The notes beneath the pieces are model-generated. The model did no database searches, was not told where the DNA came from, and was given only the letters and a program-made list of their open reading frames with translations. A stretch of 38,931 nt of DNA, taken from IMG/VR virus record IMGVR_UViG_3300007734_000670, positions 1-38,931 of that record, one strand, 5' to 3'. Shown piece by piece: positions 30,625 to 37,229 of the stretch. The position numbers and the translations under genes are program-made. The number at the start of each line of letters is the position of its first letter. Position 1 is the stretch's first letter. This DNA is from a virus.

Positions 30625-30861
30625 ATGGACACAAACGCACTTCAAAAAGCCTGCGACCTTGTTGGTGGTCAGGCCGCCCTTGGGCGAAAGATTGGCCGCA
30701 AGCAAAGCACGGTGTGGAACTGGCTGAAGCGCGGCATTCCATCGGACGAGTGCCCAGCCATCGAGGCCGCCACCGAGGGCAAAGTCACCCGCTACGAACT
30801 TCGGCCGGACATCTTCGGGCAGCCTCCCAGTCCCACCCCCGCCCACCAGGATGCAGCCTGA
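30625..30861 (+). CDS. Cro-like / YdaS-type HTH protein
   Basis: A 78-residue protein. Residues 15-40 contain a YdaS/Cro-like HTH (QAALGRKIGRKQSTVWNWLK), then a SDECPAIEAATEGKVTRYEL segment typical of such Cro proteins, in which the HTH is used to repress early transcription. It is divergent from the CI-like repressor and follows the right operator by 14 bases. No ribosome-binding site precedes ATG 30625, and the predicted transcript starts there or nearby, so the message may be leaderless. The stop overlaps the next start (TGATG). Confidence 0.88.
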   Translation: MDTNALQKACDLVGGQAALGRKIGRKQSTVWNWLKRGIPSDECPAIEAATEGKVTRYELRPDIFGQPPSPTPAHQDAA

Positions 30862-31331
30862 TGAACGGCTCCCACGACATCGGCATCTACGCCGAGTTGC
30901 AGGAGCGCCGGGCCAGCATCGCCCGCGCCAATCCGCATCTGGCCGAAAAGCTGACCGGCCAGAAGGCGCCGCCGATCAAGGTGGCGCTCGGCCCGGTCAT
31001 CGTGCGCCCGTTTCCCGAGCGGGGCCGCTACATCCCGAGGACGCTCAACGGGCTGGTGGCCTTCATCGGCCGGCAGACGGATCTTCACCCCGACGCCATC
31101 TACGGCAACGGCCGCACGCGCCGCTTGGTCGACGCGCGGTCCTGCATCGCCGTGCTGGCGCAGGTCTACGCGCCCAGGCTGAGCGCCGCTGCGATCGACG
31201 ACGGCATGTGTCGCGGCAGCGGCACCTGCATCTGGTATCGCGCCCGGCACCGCGACCGGATGAAGCTCTACCCCGAGTACGCGGCCATGTTCGTGCGCTG
31301 CGAGTTCGAGCTGGCGAGGGGGCGGTCTTGA
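30861..31331 (+). CDS. DnaA domain IV-like DNA-binding protein
   Basis: A 156-residue protein. The C-terminal half (about 68-150) resembles the DnaA C-terminal DNA-binding domain: LVAFIGRQTDLHPDAIYG, then GRTRRLVDARSCIAVLAQVY, then a CRGSGTCIWYRARHRDRM helix corresponding to the HST motif region. The N-terminus is a short charged helix and an extended basic linker (IVRPFPERGRYIP). Phages use such domains for origin binding or as regulators. It follows cro and precedes a 360-base gap with a strong hairpin. No AAA+ part is present, so it is not a complete DnaA. Confidence 0.72.
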   Translation: MNGSHDIGIYAELQERRASIARANPHLAEKLTGQKAPPIKVALGPVIVRPFPERGRYIPRTLNGLVAFIGRQTDLHPDAIYGNGRTRRLVDARSCIAVLAQVYAPRLSAAAIDDGMCRGSGTCIWYRARHRDRMKLYPEYAAMFVRCEFELARGRS

Positions 31332-31691
31332 CCGCATCACCGCACAAGGGGCCGGCGGTTGCATCGGGCGTGGGGGCCAAGGGATGCAACCGCCGCGTGC
31401 CAGCGGGGCGCCGGCACGATTCCGAATTCAACCAACCCGCGCGGGCTCTTCCTCCCGGAGATCACCAGCGCGGCGGGCCGGCGGCACTTTTCCCCCGCCG
31501 TCGGCCCAACCTTTCCCCCGGCGGTCATAGCGTCCGTTTCCTCCCTTGCCGGGGTACTTCCGGCGGCGTCTCGCTCCACGCGGGCGTCGCCGGCTTTTTC
31601 CTGAATTTCCTCGCGACGCGCCGTCAGCCTGCAAGCGATGCGCGCCGCGATGTTGCCGAGTCTCTCCATGCACTCAACCATGGAGCGAACC
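31332..31691. other. 360-base gap without supported gene, possible origin or regulatory region
   Basis: This is the longest gap in the rightward early block. It holds a 13-base-arm hairpin (31353-31395), two pyrimidine-rich stretches with TTTCCCCC (around 31489-31495 and 31512-31519), and an inverted pair CCGCCG (31495-31500) and CGGCGG (31519-31524). A minus-strand open frame (31337-31681) exists but lacks a ribosome-binding site and opposes the operon. Candidates are a replication origin, an antitermination site or a small RNA. Confidence 0.5.
31353..31395 (+). promoter_or_regulatory. Strong hairpin next to the DnaA-like gene
   Basis: CGGCGGTTGCATC (31353-31365) is the exact reverse complement of GATGCAACCGCCG (31383-31395), with a 17-base loop. 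No run of T follows, so it is not a classical intrinsic terminator. It lies 22 bases after the DnaA-domain-like gene, as expected for an origin element or an RNA regulatory stem. Confidence 0.8.
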
Positions 31692-32138
31692 GTGTCCGAG
31701 TTTCAGCACAAGCCTGCCGCGTTCAAGGAAAGACCGTCCGCCATGCCGGCAATTGTCAGGGCGAATGAAATGTTTCGCGAGGTCTGCGGGCCTCGGGGAT
31801 GGAACGACACCCGCGAGAGCTGGATCGCGCGAGGAGCACGTCGCGTCGGGATCACGCTGCGGCGCGCAAGAGCAATCGTCTACCAAGAACCAATAAGGCT
31901 AACCGCCGATGAATACGTGGCAATCCAAAACGCCTTTGATCAATTCAACGACCGTCTGGCGACTGCCGATGCGGCTGTGGCGCGGATTTCAGGTCTGGCG
32001 GGGCAACCGAAAGCTGGCGGAGGCGAACCGGCTGCTCGAGGCGGGGATGCACCTGATCGACGTTTCGGTGACGGTGAGGAACGACGCGGCGCGGCTGATC
32101 GGGCGCAACGCCCAGGCGCCGAGCGATCTGTTCGATAG
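31692..32138 (+). CDS. Conserved small phage HTH-like protein, C-terminus uncertain
   Basis: The start is GTG 31692, with GGAG 10-7 bases upstream; earlier in-frame ATGs (31638, 31668, 31680) lack such a site. The first part (SEFQHKPAAFKERPSAMPAI, then NDTRESWIARGARRVGITLR, RRARAIVYQEPIRLTADEY) resembles a known class of small phage proteins with an HTH-like helix pair and a later coiled coil. The frame continues to 32138, but from about 31970 the third codon positions lose their GC bias, and a different frame (31909-32151) takes over. Either the genes overlap deeply or a frameshift has separated one gene. Confidence 0.55.
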   Translation: MSEFQHKPAAFKERPSAMPAIVRANEMFREVCGPRGWNDTRESWIARGARRVGITLRRARAIVYQEPIRLTADEYVAIQNAFDQFNDRLATADAAVARISGLAGQPKAGGGEPAARGGDAPDRRFGDGEERRGAADRAQRPGAERSVR

Positions 32139-32151
32139 GGGCCGCCCATGA
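31909..32151 (+). CDS. Overlapping small ORF, likely coding over its last two-thirds
   Basis: An 80-residue frame from ATG 31909 (or 60 residues from ATG 31969), overlapping the 31692 gene in another frame (+1). From about 31969 it shows strong third-position GC and a plausible helix (RKLAEANRLLEAGMHLIDVS). Its stop overlaps the next ATG at 32148 (ATGA), as other genes here do. No good ribosome-binding site precedes either ATG. The residues before 31969 do not look protein-like. It may be the 3' portion of the 31692 gene if a frameshift exists. Confidence 0.5.
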   Translation: MNTWQSKTPLINSTTVWRLPMRLWRGFQVWRGNRKLAEANRLLEAGMHLIDVSVTVRNDAARLIGRNAQAPSDLFDRGRP

Positions 32152-32327
32152 AGCCCGCGCTCTACAACGAGGCCGGCGACGTCGAGGGCGAATGGAAGCC
32201 CGTCGATCTGCTGGGCGGCCATCCCACCGGCAAGCTCGTGCTGCGCGAGACGTCCCGCCACTACCCGGGCGTGTTTCTGGCCGAGCGGCACCAGGTTGCG
32301 ATGCCGCTGGCGACGAAGGGCCGATAG
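32148..32327 (+). CDS. Small phage protein (59 residues)
   Basis: The frame starts with ATG 32148 on the preceding stop (ATGA) and ends with TAG just before the next ATG (32328). The product starts MKPALYNEAGDVEGEWKPVD and has a GKLVLRETSRHYPGVFLAE stretch. It has strong third-position GC bias. No domain recognised. The junctions at both ends support a real gene. Confidence 0.6.
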   Translation: MKPALYNEAGDVEGEWKPVDLLGGHPTGKLVLRETSRHYPGVFLAERHQVAMPLATKGR

Positions 32328-32513
32328 ATGCCGAAAGCCTACGACTGGCCCAAGGCCCAGGACGAGCTCGCCCGCGGCGTCGCGCCCGTCGTGGTCGCGC
32401 TGCGGCTGGGCGTGTCGGAGGAGGCCGTGCTCGAGCAGGCCGACAATCTCGGATGGCCGGTTGTCTACAACCGGAATCGCACGGCGGACACTGTGGAGAG
32501 GTTGGACACATGA
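32328..32513 (+). CDS. Small HTH-like protein
   Basis: A 61-residue protein from ATG 32328, with GAAGGGC upstream of the preceding stop. It reads MPKAYDWPKAQDELARGVAP, then VVALRLGVSEEAVLEQADNL, a short HTH-like helix pair. It overlaps the GapR-like gene by four bases (ATGA). Possibly a small DNA-binding or adaptor protein; no named family recognised. Confidence 0.6.
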   Translation: MPKAYDWPKAQDELARGVAPVVVALRLGVSEEAVLEQADNLGWPVVYNRNRTADTVERLDT

Positions 32514-33112
32514 GCAAGCAAGGTCACAACACAGGGCCCGTCGTTGCCGATCGGCTGAAGTTGTTCATCGAGCGGATAGAGAAGCTGATCGAGGAACGAA
32601 TTGCCATCCAGGGTGACATTAAGGACGTGTTCAGCGAGGCCAAGGCCATCGGCTACGACGTCGGCACCATGCGCAAGGTCATCCGCCTTCGCGGCATGGA
32701 TGCGGCCGACAGGGCGGAGCAGGAGGCGTTGCTGGACGTATACCTGCACGCGCTCGGCATGATCGACCGCGTCGAGACCCGCCTGTCGGCCGGCGAATCC
32801 ACCCGGCAGGCAGCAGAGGCCGAGGGCGTTTCCAAATCAACGGCGCATCGGGTGTCCCAAAAACAGAACGCGAGCCCGGATCGCAAAAATGGGACAGGCA
32901 AACTGGACGTGATCTCACCGCCCGAGGTTGCCGTCTTGTCCACCCACGACCCCGAGACGGGAGAGATCACAGAAACGCCGGACCTAGACACCCCGGCGGG
33001 TGACGGTGCGGGGACGGGCGACGTAACGAGCGCCCCAGCCCCGGCCGTTGCCAACTATTCAGGCGACGACATGCCGCCGATCCCCGACTTCCTGCGGAGG
33101 GTGGCGGCATGA
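32510..33112 (+). CDS. GapR-family (DUF2312) protein with C-terminal HTH
   Basis: A 200-residue protein. Residues about 9-84 match GapR, a coiled-coil protein that binds overtwisted AT-rich DNA in Caulobacter and relatives: GPVVADRLKLFIERIEKLIE, then EAKAIGYDVGTMRKVIRLR, then LDVYLHALGM. Cellular GapR ends near residue 85-90. Here a further 110 residues follow, with an HTH-like helix pair (about 96-116, STRQAAEAEGVSKSTAHRVS) and a Pro/Asp-rich tail. Expected to bind DNA ahead of replication or transcription; the HTH may add sequence specificity. It is a gene shared between phage and host lineages of this class. ATG 32510 overlaps the preceding stop. Confidence 0.88.
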   Translation: MSKQGHNTGPVVADRLKLFIERIEKLIEERIAIQGDIKDVFSEAKAIGYDVGTMRKVIRLRGMDAADRAEQEALLDVYLHALGMIDRVETRLSAGESTRQAAEAEGVSKSTAHRVSQKQNASPDRKNGTGKLDVISPPEVAVLSTHDPETGEITETPDLDTPAGDGAGTGDVTSAPAPAVANYSGDDMPPIPDFLRRVAA

Positions 33113-33600
33113 CTTTGGAATATTTCCTGCCGTGCGGACGGAAGGCCATCTGCGATGAGGCCGCAGCACAACTTGTGGCTGGGATTGCATGGCACTCCCA
33201 TCGCGCGAAACAAGCGGCGGAACGGTTTTACGTCAGCGGCAGAAGGAACGGACGGACTGTTTACATGCATCGCCTGATCATGGAAGCGCCCGCTTCTTTG
33301 ACCGTTGATCACGTAAATGGAGACGGGCTGGATAATCGACGCATCAACCTGCGCGTCGCGACACGGGGCCAAAATAACGCCAACAGAACGATCAAAAATT
33401 CCAGTGGCTTTCGTGGTGTATCTATCACGCCGTATGGCTTCCGAGCTCATATCTCGGCGCCTGCTGGTGAGCGCAGGAAATGCATTCATCTTGGGTACTT
33501 CCAGAGCGCTTCGGATGCGGCCCGCGTATATGACTTAGCGGCATCGGCGCGGTGGGGTGAGTTTGCTCGCCTCAACTTCCCCCCAATGGTGCCCGCATGA
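33109..33600 (+). CDS. HNH endonuclease with AP2 DNA-binding domain
   Basis: A 163-residue protein. The HNH region covers about 52-86 (YMHRLIMEAPASLTVDHVNG and NRRINLRVAT), with H54, D67-H68 and N76/N80 as likely active or structural residues. Residues about 98-158 match an AP2 domain: SSGFRGVSITPYGFRAHISA, LGYFQSASDAARVYDLAA, then FARLNF. This domain order is typical of HNH-AP2 homing nucleases. The DNA is visibly less GC-rich in third positions than its neighbours, suggesting transfer. Yet the start and stop overlap its neighbours (ATGA each), so it fits the operon exactly. Confidence 0.9.
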   Translation: MTLEYFLPCGRKAICDEAAAQLVAGIAWHSHRAKQAAERFYVSGRRNGRTVYMHRLIMEAPASLTVDHVNGDGLDNRRINLRVATRGQNNANRTIKNSSGFRGVSITPYGFRAHISAPAGERRKCIHLGYFQSASDAARVYDLAASARWGEFARLNFPPMVPA

Positions 33601-33749
33601 TCCTCAGACGGCGCAAGCCCTGTCCGGCTGCCCGGAAGATCCTCGCCGAGCTGGCCGTCGATCTCGCACAGGCCCGGTACGACCGCACCAGGTCCCACGC
33701 CGCGCTGATCCGGCTACGCGATGCGCGCCGGGAGGCGCTGGCGGTATGA
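33597..33749 (+). CDS. Very small basic protein
   Basis: A 50-residue, strongly basic frame from ATG 33597: MILRRRKPCPAARKILAELA, then a helix with Arg, Ala and Leu. Both ends overlap neighbours (ATGA), and third positions are GC-rich. It may be a small DNA-binding or charge-neutralising peptide. No family recognised. Confidence 0.55.
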   Translation: MILRRRKPCPAARKILAELAVDLAQARYDRTRSHAALIRLRDARREALAV

Positions 33750-34120
33750 CGTTTCACGTGGAACTGCCCACGCCGGTCTCGGCCAACAACCTGTTTTTCA
33801 ACGTGCCGGGCCGTGGCCGCGTCAAGACCAAGGCCTACGAGAACTGGCAGCAGGCGGCGACGCTGACCATCATGGCCCAGGTGCGCGCTGACCGCCGCAT
33901 CGGCGGCCGTGTGTCGGTGCTGATCGAACTGCCGGGCAAGTGCCGCCTCGACATCGACAATGCCGTGAAGCCGATCCTCGACGCGCTGGTGCGCAGCCGC
34001 CGGATCGACGATGACCGCAACGTCGCGCGCCTCGAGGTGACGAAGGGCGGGCCGGGCGAAACGGCAGTTGTGACTGTGGCGGCGTTCGTGGGGACTTGGC
34101 CGGCGAAGGTGGCGGCGTGA
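33746..34120 (+). CDS. rusA: RusA-family Holliday junction resolvase
   Basis: A 124-residue nuclease that resolves four-way DNA junctions made in recombination or replication. ATG 33746 gives the normal family start (ELPTPVSANNLFFNVPGRG). The catalytic region reads CRLDIDNAVKPILDAL with D69, D71, N72 and K75, followed by DDDRNVARLEV. Those acids and the lysine are the expected catalytic ligands. It overlaps its neighbours by four bases on each side. It pairs functionally with the RecT/exonuclease genes on the opposite strand. Confidence 0.93.
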   Translation: MTFHVELPTPVSANNLFFNVPGRGRVKTKAYENWQQAATLTIMAQVRADRRIGGRVSVLIELPGKCRLDIDNAVKPILDALVRSRRIDDDRNVARLEVTKGGPGETAVVTVAAFVGTWPAKVAA

Positions 34121-34746
34121 GGGGCCTGATCGGCTGCGAGAAGTCCGGGGTCGTGCGGCGCGCCTTTGCTGCCCGTGGCCACGATGTCTGGTCCTGCGAC
34201 CTGGAGCCGGCAGAGGACGGCAGCAACCGGCATATTCGCGGCGATGTCCGCGAGCTGCTGAACGATGGCTGGGATTTTCTGTTCGTCGCCCATCCGCCGT
34301 GTACCAGGCTCTGCAATTCTGGCGTCCGCTGGCTGTCGGGGCCGCCACCGGGCCGCACGGTCGACGACATGCAGGCCGAGCTGCTCGCCGGCGCCGCGCT
34401 GTTCTCCGACTGCTGGAACGCGCCGATCGACATGATCGCCGTCGAAAACCCGGTGATGCACAAGCACGCCAAGGCGCTGATCCGCAACTTCGCGCCGCAC
34501 GCCCAGTCGGTTCAGCCGTGGCAGTTCGGAGATCCCGAGACCAAGCGGACGTGCTTCTGGCTGAAGGGCCTTCCGGCGTTGACCCCGACGCACGCCAGGC
34601 CGGCGACGATCGCGCACCGCGTCCACCGCATGCCGCCCGGACCGAACCGCCAGGCTGAACGCAGCCGCTTCTTCCCGGGCATTGCTCAAGCGATGGCAAC
34701 CCAATGGGGCGACCACGCCTACACCCGCACAAAGGCGGCTGCCTGA
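34117..34746 (+). CDS. Methyltransferase-like phage protein (function uncertain)
   Basis: The start is GTG 34117, overlapping the preceding stop (GTGA) and giving the family's normal start (RGLIGCEKSGVVRRAFAARG). The 209-residue protein has a Rossmann-like order: the N-terminal G-x-C-E motif, WSCDLEP, FLFVAHPPCTRLCNSGVRWL, and AVENPVMHKH, then WQFGDPETKRTCFWLKGLP. It resembles proteins often labelled cytosine methyltransferase in prophages, but the PPCQxxS pattern of those enzymes is PPCTRLCNS here and no target-recognition domain follows. It might modify bases, bind S-adenosylmethionine for another reaction, or do neither. Confidence 0.7.
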   Translation: MRGLIGCEKSGVVRRAFAARGHDVWSCDLEPAEDGSNRHIRGDVRELLNDGWDFLFVAHPPCTRLCNSGVRWLSGPPPGRTVDDMQAELLAGAALFSDCWNAPIDMIAVENPVMHKHAKALIRNFAPHAQSVQPWQFGDPETKRTCFWLKGLPALTPTHARPATIAHRVHRMPPGPNRQAERSRFFPGIAQAMATQWGDHAYTRTKAAA

Positions 34747-35297
34747 TGCGCCACTTCGCCCACAACATCGGCGACTACGCCGCGGCGACGCGGCATCTCT
34801 CATTCGTTGAGGACGCGGCCTATCGCCGGCTGCTCGACCGATACTACCAGGACGAGAAGCCGCTGCCGGCCGATCTGGTGGCCGTCTCCCGGCTGGCTGG
34901 CGCCCGCACCAAAGAGGAACGCCAAGCCGTCGCCAACGTGCTGGCCGAGTTCTTCAAATTGCAAGATGACGGCTATCACCAGAGCAGGGCCGACCGGGAG
35001 ATTGAGACCTACCGAGTGAAGGCCCAGCTCGCCCGCGACAACGGAACCAAAGGGGGCCGTCCAGTTAACCGGGAAAAAACCAAGACGGTTTCCGCGCGGG
35101 TTCGGAGCGAAAAGCTAACCACTAACCACTCCCCACTCCCCAATGATAGGGGCGCCCCTTTAGGGCGCACCCCCGATGAAAGATCACAAACACCCCCACC
35201 CATTGCCGCGCGCGAGCAGCCCCAAGGGGCCGCGCACGACAGCACCAGAACAAGCCAAGTCGTTGAAAACCTTGCTGGAAAGCTGAGGGCGATATGA
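34746..35297 (+). CDS. DUF1376 protein, probable replication accessory
   Basis: A 183-residue protein. ATG 34746 overlaps the preceding stop (TGATG); an upstream in-frame ATG at 34704 lies inside the previous gene. It begins HNIGDYAAATRHLSFVEDAA and YRRLLDRYYQDEKPLP, the DUF1376 pattern, a winged-helix-like domain found next to phage replication genes. Residues after 95 are Lys/Arg/Pro/Thr-rich and low complexity. The DNA in that tail (about 35060-35290) is noticeably less GC-biased. It lies directly before DnaB and overlaps it by four bases, so it may act as initiator or loader. Confidence 0.82.
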   Translation: MRHFAHNIGDYAAATRHLSFVEDAAYRRLLDRYYQDEKPLPADLVAVSRLAGARTKEERQAVANVLAEFFKLQDDGYHQSRADREIETYRVKAQLARDNGTKGGRPVNREKTKTVSARVRSEKLTTNHSPLPNDRGAPLGRTPDERSQTPPPIAAREQPQGAAHDSTRTSQVVENLAGKLRAI

Positions 35298-36706
35298 GGG
35301 AAACACCGCAATCGTTTGAAGCAGAACAGGCCCTTTTGGGCGCCATTCTCGCCAACAACGCGGCCTATCACCACGTCTCGGAAATCCTTCTGTCATCGCA
35401 TTTCAGCGATCCGCTGCATGGCAAGTTCTACGACAGCATCGGTCGCCTGATCGAGCGCGGGCAGGTCGTGAACCTGTTCACCCTGAAGGCCTATTTCGAG
35501 CAGGACCCGGACTTGAAAGCTGCCGGCGGACCGGCCTATCTCGCCCGGGTCATGGCCTCGTCCGTCCACGCCCAGGACGCGCCAACCTTCGGCCGGATGA
35601 TCCGCGACACAGCCCTTCGCCGTCGCATGATCGCGCTTGCCGACGACGCCCTGGCCGCAGCCTACGCGCCCAAGCCGGAAGACACGGCCGGCGAGCAGAT
35701 CGAGCGCTTTGAGAAGGGCCTGTACGAGCTGGCCGAGGGCGCGAGCGATGGTGGATTTGCACCGTTCCGGTCCGGCCTCGGCAAGGCCGTCACGATGGCC
35801 GAAGCCGCTCACAAGCGCGACGGCAAGCTGACCGGCATCGCCACTGGCATCGCCAGCCTGGACGACATCCTGGGCGGCCTGCACAAGTCCGACCTGGTGA
35901 TCCTCGCCGGCCGTCCCTCGATGGGCAAGACGGCACTCGCCACCAACATCGCCGTCCATGCCGCCGCAGCGCACCGGACGGAGGAGGGACCGGACGGCAA
36001 GCGCCGCACGATCGACGGCGCCTCGGTCGGGTTCTTCTCGCTCGAAATGTCCTGCGAGCAACTGGCGACCCGCATCCTCTCCGACAAGGCCGGCGTGTCG
36101 TCCTCGCGCGTCCGCAAGGGCCACCTGTCGTCGGCCGAGTTCGATCGCGTGATCGATGCCTCGGCGGCCATCGAGAACCTTCCAATCCACATCGACGACA
36201 CGCCGGCGCTGACCATCACGGGCCTGCGCACGCGAGCCCGTCGCCTCAAGCGGCAGCATGGCCTCGACCTGATCGTGGTGGACTACCTCCAGCTCGTCGA
36301 CGCCACCAACCGCAAGGACGGCCGGGTTCAGGAAGTCTCCGAAATCACCCGGGGCCTCAAGACGCTGGCGAAGGAACTCGACGTGCCGGTGATCGCCCTG
36401 TCGCAGTTGAGCCGCGCCGTCGAGCAGCGCCAGGACAAACGGCCCCAGCTCTCCGATCTCCGCGACAGCGGATCTATCGAACAGGATGCGGACGTGGTGA
36501 TGTTCGTCTACCGCGAGGAATACTACCTCGAGCGCGCCCCCGACGCCGACCAGAACCGCCTTGCCGCCGTCGCCGGAAAGGCCGAGATCGGCATCGCCAA
36601 GCAGCGCCACGGACCCACCGGCACCGCACATCTGTTGTTCGACGGCGGCCTCACGCGGTTCACCGACGATCCGAGGGCCAACCGGAACGAGAGAGCCGCG
36701 GCATGA
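35294..36706 (+). CDS. dnaB: DnaB-family replicative helicase
   Basis: A 470-residue hexameric helicase. Residues 1-105 form the DnaB N-terminal domain (PQSFEAEQALLGAILANNAA, then FSDPLHGKFYDSIGRL). The RecA-like ATPase begins near 190: GRPSMGKTAL with K212 as Walker A lysine, GFFSLEMS, LDLIVVDYLQLVDA with the Walker B acid, and SQLSRAVEQRQDKRPQLSDL with the arginine-finger region. It is full length for a DnaB-type phage helicase. It overlaps the DUF1376 gene by four bases and the next small gene by four. Confidence 0.95.
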   Translation: MRETPQSFEAEQALLGAILANNAAYHHVSEILLSSHFSDPLHGKFYDSIGRLIERGQVVNLFTLKAYFEQDPDLKAAGGPAYLARVMASSVHAQDAPTFGRMIRDTALRRRMIALADDALAAAYAPKPEDTAGEQIERFEKGLYELAEGASDGGFAPFRSGLGKAVTMAEAAHKRDGKLTGIATGIASLDDILGGLHKSDLVILAGRPSMGKTALATNIAVHAAAAHRTEEGPDGKRRTIDGASVGFFSLEMSCEQLATRILSDKAGVSSSRVRKGHLSSAEFDRVIDASAAIENLPIHIDDTPALTITGLRTRARRLKRQHGLDLIVVDYLQLVDATNRKDGRVQEVSEITRGLKTLAKELDVPVIALSQLSRAVEQRQDKRPQLSDLRDSGSIEQDADVVMFVYREEYYLERAPDADQNRLAAVAGKAEIGIAKQRHGPTGTAHLLFDGGLTRFTDDPRANRNERAAA

Positions 36707-36918
36707 GCAACGGGCGGCCCTGGACGCCAGACGACGACGCCAAGCTGCGGCGGCTGAACGCTGCCGGCTGGACAGACGTGCGCATCGGCGAGGACATGGA
36801 CCGGCACCCGGATTTCATCCGCGCCAAGCGCAAGGACGCGAGCCTGGAGCCCGGCCAGTCCCGGGTCTTCACGGCGATGATGTCGAGGATCAACTACCGA
36901 CGGATGGCGAGGGCGTGA
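36703..36918 (+). CDS. Small Myb/HTH-like protein
   Basis: A 71-residue protein from ATG 36703 with a helix pattern RPWTPDDDAKLRRLNAAGWT followed by DVRIGEDMDRHPDFIRAKRK. This resembles a single Myb/SANT-type or GcrA-like DNA-binding unit. It sits between the helicase and terminase genes with overlaps on both sides (ATGA, TGATG). It may be a terminase small-subunit partner or late transcription regulator; position cannot decide. Confidence 0.65.
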   Translation: MSNGRPWTPDDDAKLRRLNAAGWTDVRIGEDMDRHPDFIRAKRKDASLEPGQSRVFTAMMSRINYRRMARA

Positions 36919-37229
36919 TGCCTCCTGAGAACAGGGCTAAAACTGGACGCAAGCCAGGCACATTCGAGCCCGGCAAGAGCGGCAACCCCGGCGGCAGGCC
37001 CAAGGCCGACGTCCAGATCAAGGCGCTGGCCCGCGAGCATACCGAGGCGGCCATGCTGACGCTGGTCAAGTCGCTGAAGGCGAAGGGCGAGCGCACGCGC
37101 GTTGCCGCCGCCGAGGCGCTGCTCGATCGCGGCTGGGGCAAGCCCACGCAGCACCACGAGGTCGACGCGGGCGACGAGCTGGCGCAGGCGATCGACAGGG
37201 CGTGGAAGAGGGCCAGTGGCACAGGCTGA
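36918..37229 (+). CDS. Probable terminase small subunit / DUF5681 protein
   Basis: A 103-residue protein from ATG 36918. The N-terminus, KTGRKPGTFEPGKSGNPGGR, is the DUF5681 signature common in genes immediately before large terminase. The remainder is helical (IKALAREHTEAAMLTLVKSL, then RTRVAAAEALLDRGWGKPT). It overlaps the large-subunit start by 14 bases. Binding of the packaging start site is expected. An earlier open frame start at 36561 is a shadow of the helicase and small HTH gene. Confidence 0.82.
   Translation: MPPENRAKTGRKPGTFEPGKSGNPGGRPKADVQIKALAREHTEAAMLTLVKSLKAKGERTRVAAAEALLDRGWGKPTQHHEVDAGDELAQAIDRAWKRASGTG

Noticed and set aside
31337-31681. Minus-strand frame of 114 codons in the 360-base gap
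   Set aside because: It has no ribosome-binding site, opposes the rightward operon, and matches no known family. Part of it overlaps the strong hairpin. I leave it out as a gene.
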